Origin: CAZEGV01 sp964511645
Lineage (GTDB): Bacteria; Bacteroidota; Bacteroidia; Cytophagales; JAAEPT01
Reading direction: 5' to 3'
Assembly (NCBI GenBank): GCA_964511645.1
Contig: CAZEGV010000002.1
Span: 7,783 to 71,782 of the forward strand
Length of the DNA stretch: 64,000 nucleotides
Made by a program: the position numbers and the translations under genes. Below are positions 26,036 through 35,512 of this stretch, piece by piece. Position 1 is the stretch's first letter; every line of letters starts with the position of its first letter. A model generated the notes under the pieces. It was not told where the DNA came from, searched no databases, and saw nothing but the letters and a program-made list of their open reading frames with translations.

Positions 26036-28585
26036 TTATTGATTATACCATTTGGACGTTACTTCGCCTTTAGTCGTGAAATCTTTTGAAAACCGAACAG
26101 TTACTGACTTGCTTTCTTGGGGTAATAAAGAGAAGTAATTATCTGACCAATGAATAGGTAGTATTTTTTCATCAATAGCTAATTCTACAAATAGAGCTAT
26201 CGCATTTCCTGTGTTTTTGATTTCATAGGTGATAATGGTTTCATCCTCAGGTGATTTAAGGCTTGTTTGTTTCGTTATTAATGTTGTACTCGGCACCTTG
26301 TTTAGGTAGTTAAAATTAGCATGCTGTGTAGTAGGAGTATAAATCCAAGTGGCTTGATCATCATTTGCCATTTTATCCATTTTATCAGACAGCCAATAGA
26401 AATTGTCAGACACTAGACTATCTCCTTTGTAGAGATATAGTTTTACAAAATAGCCTCCTTTAATTCGAGTAATTGGTTTTTTAAATGCTCGTTCACTTGT
26501 ATAAGTTTGCATTGTTAAGATAGCTTCTTGATGACTTACTTTTTCAGAATTGACGTTGTATACGTCGCATACGGCTCTTAGTTTTTCTGATTGTAAACTT
26601 TCGTTAGAAATATAAATATTTTCATCTCCATAGTTATAAATAATATGTAAAGGACTATTGGCCTTTTTTGCACCATAATATGCACCAGTAGGGTTGAGAT
26701 AATAATCATATAATTGCCAATAGGTTTCTGGCCAAGCAGAGTTAAGCATCCATTGTACAACTCCTGTTGCTTTGGGTTTATTCACCACAAAGGCTTCAAA
26801 CATTGGTCGCATTAGCTCATAATTTTGAACTTGTGCTAAATAGGCAAATTCTTCGATAGAAGTAGGTTTTTTGTATCGAGCATATAATGGGTCGAGGTAT
26901 TTTTGCATAGTTTCAAAAGCATGACGACCATTGTGATATTTCCATACGCCACTTTCTAATGGCCATAGAGAGTCCGAAGGGATCATTTTTTTGATACTAC
27001 TTAAGTTGGGAGGTTGAGGTCCAGGTCCGGTCTCTGTATTGAATCCATAAGCTCCACCATTTTGAGTATCGGTATACCAATAAATAGGCGGGACATAGTC
27101 ATAAGGTCCGTACATCTTTACCCCCGTAGGGCCAGTTACTTTACTGGTATGTGTTTTTGCCGCACCACAGTATAAGGCCCCTTTGTTTTCTTCTTCAATA
27201 ATTGAAAGATATTTTCTTTCTAATGCTTCTGGGTGTAAACGGTCACTTCCACCAGTCCACAGAAACACACTAGGATGATTCCGTAACCACTTTGTCATAT
27301 CATTAAAATAATCAGCGATAAGGTCTATTTCTTTGTCGGTATTAATTGCACCTCCTATACAAGTGTCGCAATCATCAAAATATTCTCCGCCTATATATTC
27401 ATTCCATTCCCACTGGCAGCTAAAGCCAACCATTGCTAATAGCCCATGTTTATCACATAAGTCATAAATTTCTTGAGAAGTCCCCCAAAAACCTTCAAAC
27501 CTGACAGTGTTTAAGCCCATTTCTTTACAATAAATTAGTTGATTTTCATTGTATGCCGTAGAATTGTTTAAAAACAAATCATCTACCCATCCTCCTCCTT
27601 TAATCATAATAGGTTTACCGTTGATTTTATAACCACGATGTCCTTCAGGAGTAAAGTATTCTTCTACTTTTCTGATTCCAAAAGTAAGCTCTTCTGTATC
27701 GCTTATTTTATCATCAATAACAAATGATACTTTAGCTTGATACAGCTCAGGAGAGCCGTAGGTATGCGTCCACCATAAACGAGGTTTTTGTATAGTTAAT
27801 GCTTTAAACTCTTGAGGAGACAACTTGATTTTTGTATTTGAAGAAGCTTTCAAATTCACTTCCTTTTTGATCTTTATATTTTCAATTTCAATTATAACTA
27901 CTCCGTTTATCTCTTTACCAGAATTATTACTCAGTTCGGTACTGAGATATAAATCAGCTTGATTTATATCTAGGTTTAAGTCTGATCGGATAAAGGTATT
28001 AGATACATTGACTTCATCTACAAACTCTAAAGTTACAGGTCTCCATATTCCCATGTTTTTATCTTGTGGCTCTGGTGCCCAATCCACAAATCCTATTGTA
28101 AAATCTCCTGCTTTAGGTGGGAATACTTCTACTCGAAGTTTATTGTTTTTTTCTAATTGAGGCAATGTGAATGTATAAGTTTTAAATACTCCAATGACTT
28201 CGTTTGTGTCTGCTATTAACTTATTATTTAGCCATATATTGGCTTTATAGTTAATGCCTTCAAAATTTAGGATGCCTTTTTGGTTGATTTTGGTATCGTC
28301 TATGGAAAAATTTTTAGTGTATATCCACGAAGACTTAAAAAGAGTGTCAGAGACTTTTGATAAGTTTGTACCCATAAAAACATCACCAAACAAACCTTGT
28401 TCTACCAATGCTCCTAAGACAGTTCCCGGTACTTTGGCTTTGTGTTTTTGATTGGGATATTTACTAGAAGTCATTTCCCATTGAGACTCATCAAAAGAGG
28501 AGTATTCACTTTTCTGAATTGAAAAAGAAGAAGAGTTGAGTAAAAAGAAACTAGTAAGAATTAAAATGTTGAGTGCTTTTTCCAT
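26036..28585 (-). CDS. GH2 exo-beta-D-glucosaminidase-like glycoside hydrolase
   Basis: 849 residues with a signal peptide (MEKALNILILTSFFLLNSSS), a jelly-roll sugar-binding domain (about 35-190), an Ig-like domain, a TIM barrel (about 305-600) and beta-sandwich C-terminal domains. The likely catalytic residues are D448 in FLWTGGSD and E518 in YGFNTETGPG. In most GH2 enzymes the acid is Glu in an NE motif; Asp in GSD, together with MYGPYDYVPPIYWY, is the signature of the exo-glucosaminidase CsxA group. Mannosidase activity cannot be excluded. With the GH18 enzyme it suggests chitosan or chitin-derived sugar use. Confidence 0.88.
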   Translation of the reverse strand: MEKALNILILTSFFLLNSSSFSIQKSEYSSFDESQWEMTSSKYPNQKHKAKVPGTVLGALVEQGLFGDVFMGTNLSKVSDTLFKSSWIYTKNFSIDDTKINQKGILNFEGINYKANIWLNNKLIADTNEVIGVFKTYTFTLPQLEKNNKLRVEVFPPKAGDFTIGFVDWAPEPQDKNMGIWRPVTLEFVDEVNVSNTFIRSDLNLDINQADLYLSTELSNNSGKEINGVVIIEIENIKIKKEVNLKASSNTKIKLSPQEFKALTIQKPRLWWTHTYGSPELYQAKVSFVIDDKISDTEELTFGIRKVEEYFTPEGHRGYKINGKPIMIKGGGWVDDLFLNNSTAYNENQLIYCKEMGLNTVRFEGFWGTSQEIYDLCDKHGLLAMVGFSCQWEWNEYIGGEYFDDCDTCIGGAINTDKEIDLIADYFNDMTKWLRNHPSVFLWTGGSDRLHPEALERKYLSIIEEENKGALYCGAAKTHTSKVTGPTGVKMYGPYDYVPPIYWYTDTQNGGAYGFNTETGPGPQPPNLSSIKKMIPSDSLWPLESGVWKYHNGRHAFETMQKYLDPLYARYKKPTSIEEFAYLAQVQNYELMRPMFEAFVVNKPKATGVVQWMLNSAWPETYWQLYDYYLNPTGAYYGAKKANSPLHIIYNYGDENIYISNESLQSEKLRAVCDVYNVNSEKVSHQEAILTMQTYTSERAFKKPITRIKGGYFVKLYLYKGDSLVSDNFYWLSDKMDKMANDDQATWIYTPTTQHANFNYLNKVPSTTLITKQTSLKSPEDETIITYEIKNTGNAIALFVELAIDEKILPIHWSDNYFSLLPQESKSVTVRFSKDFTTKGEVTSKWYNQ

Positions 28586-28648
28586 AATTTTAGAGAAGTA
28601 TTAAAGAGAATCGAACAGTCAATTTAACAAAACCAATTTAATATTACA

Positions 28649-29038
28649 TTGAGAACGCTTATTTTATATTCTATTTTTTTTAGTTTATTTTTTATTTCGG
28701 CCTGTAGAAGCACTGGTATTAGAGAACGTCCTTTTTTTGTAGATGATTGGTTTGTCTCTATACAAGGGATGCCTAAGGATAGTGGATATATGCTCACATT
28801 TACTTCAGAAAAATGGAATGATGTCATTGGAAATAGCTCGACATGGAATATAGTTGGAGATACTCTTATTTTGGATGATTTTTCAGAAACTAGAGAGAGT
28901 AAAAATGAAAAAAATTATATTCGTAGTAAAAGCATGAAATATTTACTTAAAAATTATACGGATAATTCTTTTGAAGCCATTCCTCGTTTCGAAGAAAAAA
29001 TGGATAGCTATATTACTCTTCTTTTTGAGAAGAATTAA
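28649..29038 (+). CDS. Small lipoprotein of unknown function
   Basis: 129 residues from a TTG start. The signal peptide (LILYSIFFSLFFISAC) ends in a lipobox with Cys at about residue 19. The mature part (VDDWFVSIQGMPKDSGYMLTF, NSSTWNIVGDTLILDDFSE) looks like a small lipocalin-like beta structure, but no family is certain. It diverges from the GH2 gene and its last 26 nt overlap the end of the convergent CNNM gene. Confidence 0.6.
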   Translation: MRTLILYSIFFSLFFISACRSTGIRERPFFVDDWFVSIQGMPKDSGYMLTFTSEKWNDVIGNSSTWNIVGDTLILDDFSETRESKNEKNYIRSKSMKYLLKNYTDNSFEAIPRFEEKMDSYITLLFEKN

Positions 29039-30104
29039 TTAGTCCCATTTTTTTAGCTCTTTTTCCCCACTTTTGGCGAGCAAAACTTTGTAAGTCAGAA
29101 ACGGTGTCCGTCTCATCCATGATTTCGAGACCTAGTAAAGTCTCGATAATATCTTCTAAAGTTACTAAACCAGCAACGCCTCCATACTCATCTACAACTA
29201 TAGCTATGTGTTCTCTTTTGTCATTTAATTGTTTAAAAACTGTACGTAAAGACTCTTCTTTTGATACAAAAGAAATTTTACGTTTGACTGATTTTAAAGA
29301 GTCCTTATCTTGTTGTTGTATCAAGCCTTCTAACACGTCATCTTTTAGTAATACACCAGTTATAATGTCTTGATTTTCATCATATAGAGGGATTCTAGAA
29401 AACCTAAAGGGTTTGTTTTTTTTGTAAAAATCACGTAAATTTTGATTTTCATTTGCCGTAATCATCACAGTCCTTGGAGTCATTACATCCTTTGCTAATA
29501 GTTCGTCAAATTTAAGTACATTTTTGATAAGTGTACTGTCATCTTTAGCAATTGCCCCACTTTCAGAAACTACATCTGTCATTGCCATGAAATCCTGCTT
29601 ACTGAAAATACTTTTGTTTTTGTCTTTTTTTAGCATTTTAGTTAATAAGCCACTGACCCAAACAAATGGTGTTAGTACCCAAAGTAATACTTTAAGACTT
29701 CTAGCGGTAATTGGTGCTAAAGATTTCCAATTATTAGCACCAATGGTTTTAGGAAAAATCTCTGAGATAAACAATATAGCCAATGTCATAATCGTTGCCA
29801 CAAGAGACTCGTAAGAAAGATGAAAACCAAACATGTTGATATTTTGTGTACCAAACAGATGTCCCGCTTGAGCACCTACGCCGATTGCTCCTACGGTATG
29901 AGCAACAGTGTTGAGGGTAAGGATGGCAGATAGAGGTTTGTCTATGTCTTTTTTAAGTGAAGCAATTAGTTTTCCCGTACTTGGGTCTTCTTGTTCTTTT
30001 CTTTTTACATAAGAAGGCGTAATACTTAGTAACACCGCTTCCCATATTGAGCATAGGAATGAAAATGTAATAGATAGTAAAAAAAAACCGATTAATAATG
30101 TCAT
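29013..30104 (-). CDS. CNNM (DUF21)-CBS transporter-like membrane protein
   Basis: 363 residues. The N-terminal CNNM domain has three to four membrane helices with the TVAHTVGAIGVG and ISEIFPKTIGANN motifs, and is followed by a pair of CBS domains (about 195-320; DVMTPRTVMITANE, HIAIVVDEYGGVAGLVTLEDIIE). Relatives move or sense Mg2+/Co2+ (CorB/CNNM) or, as GldE, support gliding motility. The C-terminal CorC_HlyC domain is missing here; the protein ends soon after CBS2, which argues against GldE. Ligand and ion are not determined. Confidence 0.88.
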   Translation of the reverse strand: MTLLIGFFLLSITFSFLCSIWEAVLLSITPSYVKRKEQEDPSTGKLIASLKKDIDKPLSAILTLNTVAHTVGAIGVGAQAGHLFGTQNINMFGFHLSYESLVATIMTLAILFISEIFPKTIGANNWKSLAPITARSLKVLLWVLTPFVWVSGLLTKMLKKDKNKSIFSKQDFMAMTDVVSESGAIAKDDSTLIKNVLKFDELLAKDVMTPRTVMITANENQNLRDFYKKNKPFRFSRIPLYDENQDIITGVLLKDDVLEGLIQQQDKDSLKSVKRKISFVSKEESLRTVFKQLNDKREHIAIVVDEYGGVAGLVTLEDIIETLLGLEIMDETDTVSDLQSFARQKWGKRAKKMGLINSSQKEE

Positions 30105-30126
30105 AATATTAGATTGTTATTTATAA

Positions 30127-30157
30127 TAAAAAAGGCAACATAATAGAATGTTGCCTT
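30127..30157 (-). terminator. Rho-independent terminator of the gene at 30183
   Basis: AAGGCAACAT (30132-30141) and ATGTTGCCTT (30148-30157) form a perfect 10-bp stem with a 6-nt loop. Read on the minus strand the stem is followed by a T-tract, as expected for termination of the outer-membrane protein gene just upstream. Confidence 0.88.
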
Positions 30158-30182
30158 CGGTGAATATTTTTCGGGAAAAGTG

Positions 30183-31052
30183 TTAAAATTTTGCTCTCCC
30201 ATGTTCTGATCGATGAAAGGTGTATTCCATTCCTATCAGTACCCCATGGGTAGACAATCTAGAATTTTGTCTTTTTTCATCAAATCGATCGTAAATACCT
30301 CTTTTTTCTACAGAAGTCCAGTTAGGGTCTTTGTTCCAGAAGTAAGCATCCGCCTTATCGATAGAAGTTACACTCCAATCCCCATAAGCAGTAAAGGTAA
30401 GATTCATGAATCTAGAGAGATGATATTCTATGCCCATTCCTGCAGCAATTTCTAGGTTAAATCTTTTGTAATAAGCATAACTATGCCCACCTCCGGTCTC
30501 TTCTTCTGGCAGGTCGTAATAATCTCCGTCTGGAGAAAATCGCCATGTCACAAGACCTCCTCTAGAGCTTAATAAGCGAGTTATTTGCGGTCCTACGAAC
30601 CATATGAAGCTCATTTTTTTAGAATGAAAGAATGGACGACTACGTTGTATATATACCCCCGTTTTTAAGTATTTTAAATTTTTAGTTCCTGTTTGGTCTG
30701 GATAAGATTCACCATTAATGACAAGATTAGTAGATGTGAATTTTTGCTTGTGGTGAGAATACATAGCACCAGCACGTATTGCCCATCTCCCAACATTCAT
30801 GTGCGAAAATCTCCCACCTGTCATTTTATTCCCTGTCTGCTTTCCTTTTAAGAAGTGTGTAAAGTAAGCACCTGCTCCCCATGAGAAAGTCAATTCATGA
30901 GAGTAAACATCTCCAGCTGTTTTATTTGCAAGATTATGCACCGCAGTGTTAGACCCCATCAAGTATCCGCCAATCTTATTAGAACGTCCGTTTTGAGAAA
31001 AAAGGGATGTACAAATGAGTATCGATAAGGAAAGAATTAATTCTTTTTTCAT
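30183..31052 (-). CDS. Outer-membrane beta-barrel-like protein, unknown
   Basis: 289 residues with a Sec signal peptide (MKKELILSLSILICTSLFSQ). The mature part alternates strands and turns with aromatic girdles (LTFSWGAGAYFTHFLKGK, FNLEIAAGMGIEYHLS, MNLTFTAYGDWSV), and is close to a porin- or PorT-like barrel, but the last residue is Phe after a charged tail HRSEHGRAKF. No family is recognised. It stands as a single transcription unit with its own terminator. Confidence 0.75.
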   Translation of the reverse strand: MKKELILSLSILICTSLFSQNGRSNKIGGYLMGSNTAVHNLANKTAGDVYSHELTFSWGAGAYFTHFLKGKQTGNKMTGGRFSHMNVGRWAIRAGAMYSHHKQKFTSTNLVINGESYPDQTGTKNLKYLKTGVYIQRSRPFFHSKKMSFIWFVGPQITRLLSSRGGLVTWRFSPDGDYYDLPEEETGGGHSYAYYKRFNLEIAAGMGIEYHLSRFMNLTFTAYGDWSVTSIDKADAYFWNKDPNWTSVEKRGIYDRFDEKRQNSRLSTHGVLIGMEYTFHRSEHGRAKF

Positions 31053-31130
31053 AGCTATTCAATTTAATCCCCTAATATACAAAGTATTATTTAATTGTAG
31101 CGTAATTTAGACTAATATAAGTCTTCTGAC

Positions 31131-32774
31131 TTACTCTTTTTTAAGTAGAAAGTTGTATTTCTTAATGTCTGAAAGTAACTCTACAGCTTTTAAAATGTCT
31201 TTGTCATCATCAAAAGTGGCTTCTATTAACCCTTTTTGGTAATAATATCGTGTGATAATTTCACGCTTTATGACCTTTATTATTTCTTTTTTGAATTCTA
31301 CTAGGTCATTATTTTTTTCGATTTTTATTTTTTCTTCGAAAGCAACGATTTCTTTTGAGAAGTCAAATAATTTGTTCTTTGATACGTCAGCTTTAAATTT
31401 GTCTAGTGAATTTTCTGCGGGAATTTTGTAACTGTAGTCTTGTGTTTTTAGCCAGTGAATAAAATCATTATATTCAATAAATTTGTATTTTTTTAAATCT
31501 CCAATTGAGTCATGTTGGTAATAATAAGTGGTGGCGTAATCAAAAATCAAATCCTGACTAATTAATGCGGATAGTATCGCAGAAGGTTTTTCTTTTTTTA
31601 TTTTGACGTCTGGTGTAAGTCCTGCACCATCATATACGAGTCTTCCTGCTTTGGTTTTGTAGGGAGTAAGTAAGCTATCTGGAAGTTTTTTGGCTGTGCC
31701 ATCTTTTGTTCTGTTGCCATAGTCTATTGCTTGTATGCACCTTCCGCTTGGGATATAATATTTGGCGGTAGTGATTTTTACTTTAGACTGGTAAGAAATA
31801 TCTTTTACAGACTGTACCAAGCCCTTTCCGAAACTTTTGCTACCAACTAATACTCCTCGGTCATAGTCCTGCAATACTCCTGCTACAATCTCTGATGCAG
31901 AGGCACTACGCCCATTGGTTAGTACCACAATAGGAGCGTCCGGTAAGATAGGAGAGGTTCTAGTCTTAAATGTTTCATTCCATTGCTCTACTTTACCTCT
32001 TGTGCTGACAGCTTCGCTTCCTTTCGGAACGAATAGCCCAGCTATATTGATCGCCTCATTGAGTAATCCCCCTCCATTACCTCTTAGGTCAAACACGAAT
32101 TTCGTAGCTCCTTCAGCTTGTAATTCTTTGATAGCATTCGCCACATTTTCAGAGGCTTTTCTTGTGAATTTACTTAGTTTAAAATAACCGATTTCATCAT
32201 TAATCATTCCGTAATAAGGAACGTTTTCTATGGTTACTTTTTCTCTTGTAAGGCTGAGATTTATGAGGGTTTCTTGGGCGTAACGTTTTACTTTTAATTG
32301 TAATTCCGTGCCTGCTTGCCCTTTTAATAATTTACTTATTTCGTTAGAGTTTTTTCCTTTTGTACTTTTCCCACTAATCTCTACAATTTCATCTCCGATT
32401 TTTAATCCCGCTTTATAGGCTGGAAACCCCTTATAAGGCATTAATACCAATATACGCTCTTTACGAGTGCCGATAATCGCACCAATTCCACCGTACTCTC
32501 CAGAAGATATTGTTCTAAAGTCTTCTATGTCGTCTTCGGGAATATAGACTGTATATGGGTCTAAAGATTCTAGCATTGCATCAATTCCGATTTTCATCAA
32601 ACGGTTTGGCTCTAATTCATCTACATAGTATCGATTTACCTCTGCGTATACAGAAGATAGGATTTCCATGTTTTTAGAAATTTGAAAATATCGTGAAGAT
32701 GGCGTATCTGCTGAAATTAAGGTCAGCGTCAAGAAACAAATAATTGCTCCCCAAGTTAAATTTTTCTTAATCAT
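31131..32774 (-). CDS. S41-family carboxy-terminal processing protease
   Basis: Periplasmic serine protease of the CtpA/Prc class. The 547 residues begin with a signal or anchor (LTWGAIICFLTLTLISA), followed by a helical cap, a PDZ domain (about 90-170; YGGIGAIIGTRKERILVL, GDEIVEISGK) and the S41 core, with the catalytic Ser in GRSASASEIVAG and the Lys in SKSFGKGLVQ. About 130 extra C-terminal residues follow. It overlaps rnpA by 8 nt, giving the order rpmH-rnpA-S41. Substrates are unknown. Confidence 0.94.
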   Translation of the reverse strand: MIKKNLTWGAIICFLTLTLISADTPSSRYFQISKNMEILSSVYAEVNRYYVDELEPNRLMKIGIDAMLESLDPYTVYIPEDDIEDFRTISSGEYGGIGAIIGTRKERILVLMPYKGFPAYKAGLKIGDEIVEISGKSTKGKNSNEISKLLKGQAGTELQLKVKRYAQETLINLSLTREKVTIENVPYYGMINDEIGYFKLSKFTRKASENVANAIKELQAEGATKFVFDLRGNGGGLLNEAINIAGLFVPKGSEAVSTRGKVEQWNETFKTRTSPILPDAPIVVLTNGRSASASEIVAGVLQDYDRGVLVGSKSFGKGLVQSVKDISYQSKVKITTAKYYIPSGRCIQAIDYGNRTKDGTAKKLPDSLLTPYKTKAGRLVYDGAGLTPDVKIKKEKPSAILSALISQDLIFDYATTYYYQHDSIGDLKKYKFIEYNDFIHWLKTQDYSYKIPAENSLDKFKADVSKNKLFDFSKEIVAFEEKIKIEKNNDLVEFKKEIIKVIKREIITRYYYQKGLIEATFDDDKDILKAVELLSDIKKYNFLLKKE

Positions 32775-33141
32775 TACGTTCGTTTTGAATACGTTGTAAG
32801 ATGGAAGATAGCTTTTTTTGAATCAATTCAAAGGAATTAATCTCTTTTCCGATATAAATAAAAGCAATATGTAAAGACTTGCCTTCTTGTAATAAAAAAT
32901 GTTTACTCAGTCTATAAGCTTCTCTTGTTCGTCTTTTTATGATATTCCTGTCTACAGCTCGTTTGTAAAATCGCTTAGAAACGGTAATCAAAACAGAATG
33001 ATTTGATTCGTGTTCTTGTGTTAGAATTTTAACTCTAAATGGGTATAAACTAAAAGAGGAACCCTTTTCAAAGAGTTCCTGAATTGCTTTTTCGCTAGAT
33101 AAACGTTCGTGCTTACTAAATGAATGCTGTGACATATGCAT
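32767..33141 (-). CDS. rnpA: Ribonuclease P protein component
   Basis: Protein subunit that binds the RNase P RNA and the 5' leader of pre-tRNA. The 124 residues include the RNR-type signature RAVDRNIIKRRTREAYR and FRVKILTQEHESNHSVLITVSKRF. Either Met1 or Met3 (33135) could be the start; family members begin like MSQHSFSKHERL. It follows rpmH by 23 nt, the conserved bacterial order, and overlaps the S41 protease gene. Confidence 0.96.
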   Translation of the reverse strand: MHMSQHSFSKHERLSSEKAIQELFEKGSSFSLYPFRVKILTQEHESNHSVLITVSKRFYKRAVDRNIIKRRTREAYRLSKHFLLQEGKSLHIAFIYIGKEINSFELIQKKLSSILQRIQNERND

Positions 33142-33164
33142 CCTCTTAATAGGCTAAAAACAAT

Positions 33165-33320
33165 TTATTTAACAAATTTCTCGCTAGAAACAGTTAATTT
33201 TTTTCTACCTTTTGCACGTCTTCTTGCAAGTACAGCTCTACCATTTTTAGAGGCCATTCTTTCTTTAAAACCGTGCTTGTTAACTCTTTTTCTATTCGAA
33301 GGTTGGTATGTTCTTTTCAT
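33165..33320 (-). CDS. rpmH: 50S ribosomal protein L34
   Basis: The minus strand encodes 51 residues starting MKRTYQPSNRKRVNKHGF, with GRAVLARRRAKGRKKL near the end. This is the complete, very basic L34. A TAAGTTTG box (complement of 33353-33360) lies about 33 nt upstream and could be the -7 element; no clear -33 box is present. It heads the rpmH-rnpA-S41 unit. Confidence 0.98.
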   Translation of the reverse strand: MKRTYQPSNRKRVNKHGFKERMASKNGRAVLARRRAKGRKKLTVSSEKFVK

Positions 33321-33407
33321 TTTTTAGTCGTTCTTTACTTTGAAACGGGTTGCAAACTTAACATTTCTTTTCTTCTTTTAAAAGATTAAACTAAAAAAAC
33401 GTTTAGA

Positions 33408-34487
33408 TTAATCCTGAGCACTAAATATTTTACCTTCTTCTACTCCAAAATCAGCTTCTACCTTGAGCCTAGCCTCTATGTTGGAAACAAGGATGATATA
33501 ATCGCCTTTTCGGATAATGGTTTCTTCTGATGGATTTTTGTACAAAATCCATTTTCCTTTTTGTTGTTTTACCGCACCCATAAATATAGCATCGTATTTT
33601 TTTTTCATATTCATAAAGACAAATACACAATCTTTATCTTTATATGGGTTAGATTCTAATACTAAAAATTGTTGCATATCAAAATCTAGAGTAGGGTGTA
33701 CGGCAGCCTCCATGATGTCTTCAGTAAAGGCTGCTACTTCTGGCTCATAAATAAAACTAGCAACTAATTTTGACGATAAGTCATTTTTGGAAACTATATA
33801 GTCTACACCAGCATTATGAAAAGTGTTTTTAAGGTTACTGTTATTTATCGTTACAATAAGACTTTTTTCTGGGTGAACATTTTTGATGTTCAACATATAT
33901 ACCAAGGTTTCTGTATCGTCGTTAAAATTAATAAATATAGAAGCAGCTTTATCAATATTGACCTTGTTGAGGCTTTCCATATTATGATAGTCTGCAAATA
34001 GTACAAAAACATTTTTATTGTCTGGGTAAATCCCATTGATTGAATCTACATTGTTTTTGTTGTTAGTAACAATTGCTACTTTGGAATTTGCATTTAGTAA
34101 TTGATTAGCTACCAATCTACCAAAGTCATTCCAACCAATAATAATAGTATGGTTTTTAAATTTAGTTCCGTTTAATCCTAGCTTCTTGTCTTCCATATAT
34201 TGATTTGCCGTGTTACTAATATTACCGATGATATAACCGATTACCCCTACGCTACCTAATAACAAGATAAACCCTATTATCTTGCCACCTGTTGTTATGG
34301 GGTAGTAATCCCCATAACCAACAGTAGTTAATGTCACTACCGAATACCATATTGCATCTCCTAAGCCTTTGATGGAAGCCCCTTTGGCGTGACTCTCTAG
34401 GTAGGATAGCAATAGCATTAACATTACATAGAAGCCAAGGGCGAGTAAAATGTATAGTCGGGTTCTTCTTTTTGAATAAGATGCCAT
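33408..34487 (-). CDS. Two-TM potassium channel with RCK/TrkA-N domain
   Basis: 359 residues: TM1 (about 11-30), pore helix and selectivity filter TTVGYGD (54-60), TM2 (about 70-92), then a cytoplasmic RCK module with Rossmann-like HTIIIGWNDFGRLVANQL and a C-terminal TrkA-C-like ligand part. The layout is that of MthK-type channels, which gate K+ in response to Ca2+ or nucleotides. The gene is complete and single. It diverges from a lipoprotein gene. Confidence 0.93.
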   Translation of the reverse strand: MASYSKRRTRLYILLALGFYVMLMLLLSYLESHAKGASIKGLGDAIWYSVVTLTTVGYGDYYPITTGGKIIGFILLLGSVGVIGYIIGNISNTANQYMEDKKLGLNGTKFKNHTIIIGWNDFGRLVANQLLNANSKVAIVTNNKNNVDSINGIYPDNKNVFVLFADYHNMESLNKVNIDKAASIFINFNDDTETLVYMLNIKNVHPEKSLIVTINNSNLKNTFHNAGVDYIVSKNDLSSKLVASFIYEPEVAAFTEDIMEAAVHPTLDFDMQQFLVLESNPYKDKDCVFVFMNMKKKYDAIFMGAVKQQKGKWILYKNPSEETIIRKGDYIILVSNIEARLKVEADFGVEEGKIFSAQD

Positions 34488-34560
34488 TAACTGTGTAAAG
34501 TTTCCTTTTTTTGTTTAAAATAGCATATATTTAGATGATTCACACTAAACAGATAAAAAA

Positions 34561-35130
34561 ATGTTAAATAGAATATGGATTCCCGCATTGATTTTACTAA
34601 GTGCTTGTGCACAAGTTAAGCAGGCTAAAAATTTTTCTGAATGCGAGTTTAATGTTGGTAAGACTAGCCGGGTAGTAGTGGCAGGGATTTCGTTAGATAG
34701 TAAAAAATCTGCAAGTGATTTTAATTTTTTGGAAATAGGAAAGTTATTAAAAGCTTTGGGAGATAAAAATTTACCAATGTCGGCTAATGTAAATGTAGAT
34801 ATTCAAAATCAAGGAGAAAAAATGGCCGCCATTAATAAAATTGAATGGAAGGCTTTTATTGAAGATACGGAAATTACTCAAGGTACATTGGTGAAGCGTA
34901 TAGAAGTGTCTGGGGGGAAAAATATAAGTGTGCTGATTAATGTACAGGCTAATATTGCAGAATTACTTTCAGGTGATGGACGTGGTGATATTATGAATTT
35001 TATGTCAGGTATGATGGGGGGTAGTGAAAAAGAGTCTTCTATTAAGTTAAAAATCAAACCTTACTTTAAAGTAGGGAACAAATTTGTAGGTTATCCGGGT
35101 TATATCAACCTAACTAAAAGGGTAAACTAA
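34561..35130 (+). CDS. Lipoprotein of unknown function (LEA14/WHy-like)
   Basis: 189 residues with a short lipoprotein signal (IWIPALILLSAC, Cys at about 16). Mature strands such as NVNVDIQNQGEKMAAINKIEWKAFIEDTEI resemble the LEA14/WHy fold, in which alternating strands cover a desiccation-related beta sandwich; this is a resemblance and not a firm match. A Gly/Met-rich loop (DIMNFMSGMMGGSE) precedes a last strand pair. The next gene starts directly after its stop, so they share a transcript. Confidence 0.7.
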   Translation: MLNRIWIPALILLSACAQVKQAKNFSECEFNVGKTSRVVVAGISLDSKKSASDFNFLEIGKLLKALGDKNLPMSANVNVDIQNQGEKMAAINKIEWKAFIEDTEITQGTLVKRIEVSGGKNISVLINVQANIAELLSGDGRGDIMNFMSGMMGGSEKESSIKLKIKPYFKVGNKFVGYPGYINLTKRVN

Positions 35131-35490
35131 ATGAAACGGACACTAATATTAGGGGCGACTACAAATATTGAGCGTTACGCTTACAAGGCCGCAAAACGAT
35201 TAACTCAGCACAAACACCCTATTGTGCCTGTTGGAATCAAAAAAGGTGAAGTATTTGGGGAAGTTATTTTGAATACTAAGGATTTACAAAAAGAGATTGA
35301 TACGATTACTTTATATGTAGGAGTTCGCCATCAACCAGAGTGGTATGGCTATATTGTTGAGACTAATCCAAGACGAGTTATCTTTAATCCTGGCACGGAG
35401 AATCCTGAACTGCAAACTCTGCTAAAGGAAAATGAAATCCCTTATGAAGAGGCTTGTACTTTGGTTTTGTTGAGTTTGAATGCTTATTAA
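35131..35490 (+). CDS. CoA-binding (Rossmann) domain protein
   Basis: 119 residues of the YccU-like single-domain CoA-binding family: TLILGATTNIERYAYKAAKRL is the nucleotide loop, then HPIVPVGIKKGEVFG, VGVRHQPEWYGYI and PRRVIFNPGTENPEL. It is a minimal Rossmann domain that may bind CoA or a related nucleotide. Its function is unknown. It is directly coupled to the upstream lipoprotein gene. Confidence 0.85.
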   Translation: MKRTLILGATTNIERYAYKAAKRLTQHKHPIVPVGIKKGEVFGEVILNTKDLQKEIDTITLYVGVRHQPEWYGYIVETNPRRVIFNPGTENPELQTLLKENEIPYEEACTLVLLSLNAY

Positions 35491-35512
35491 GGGTAGGATT
35501 TTTTTTTGCGTT

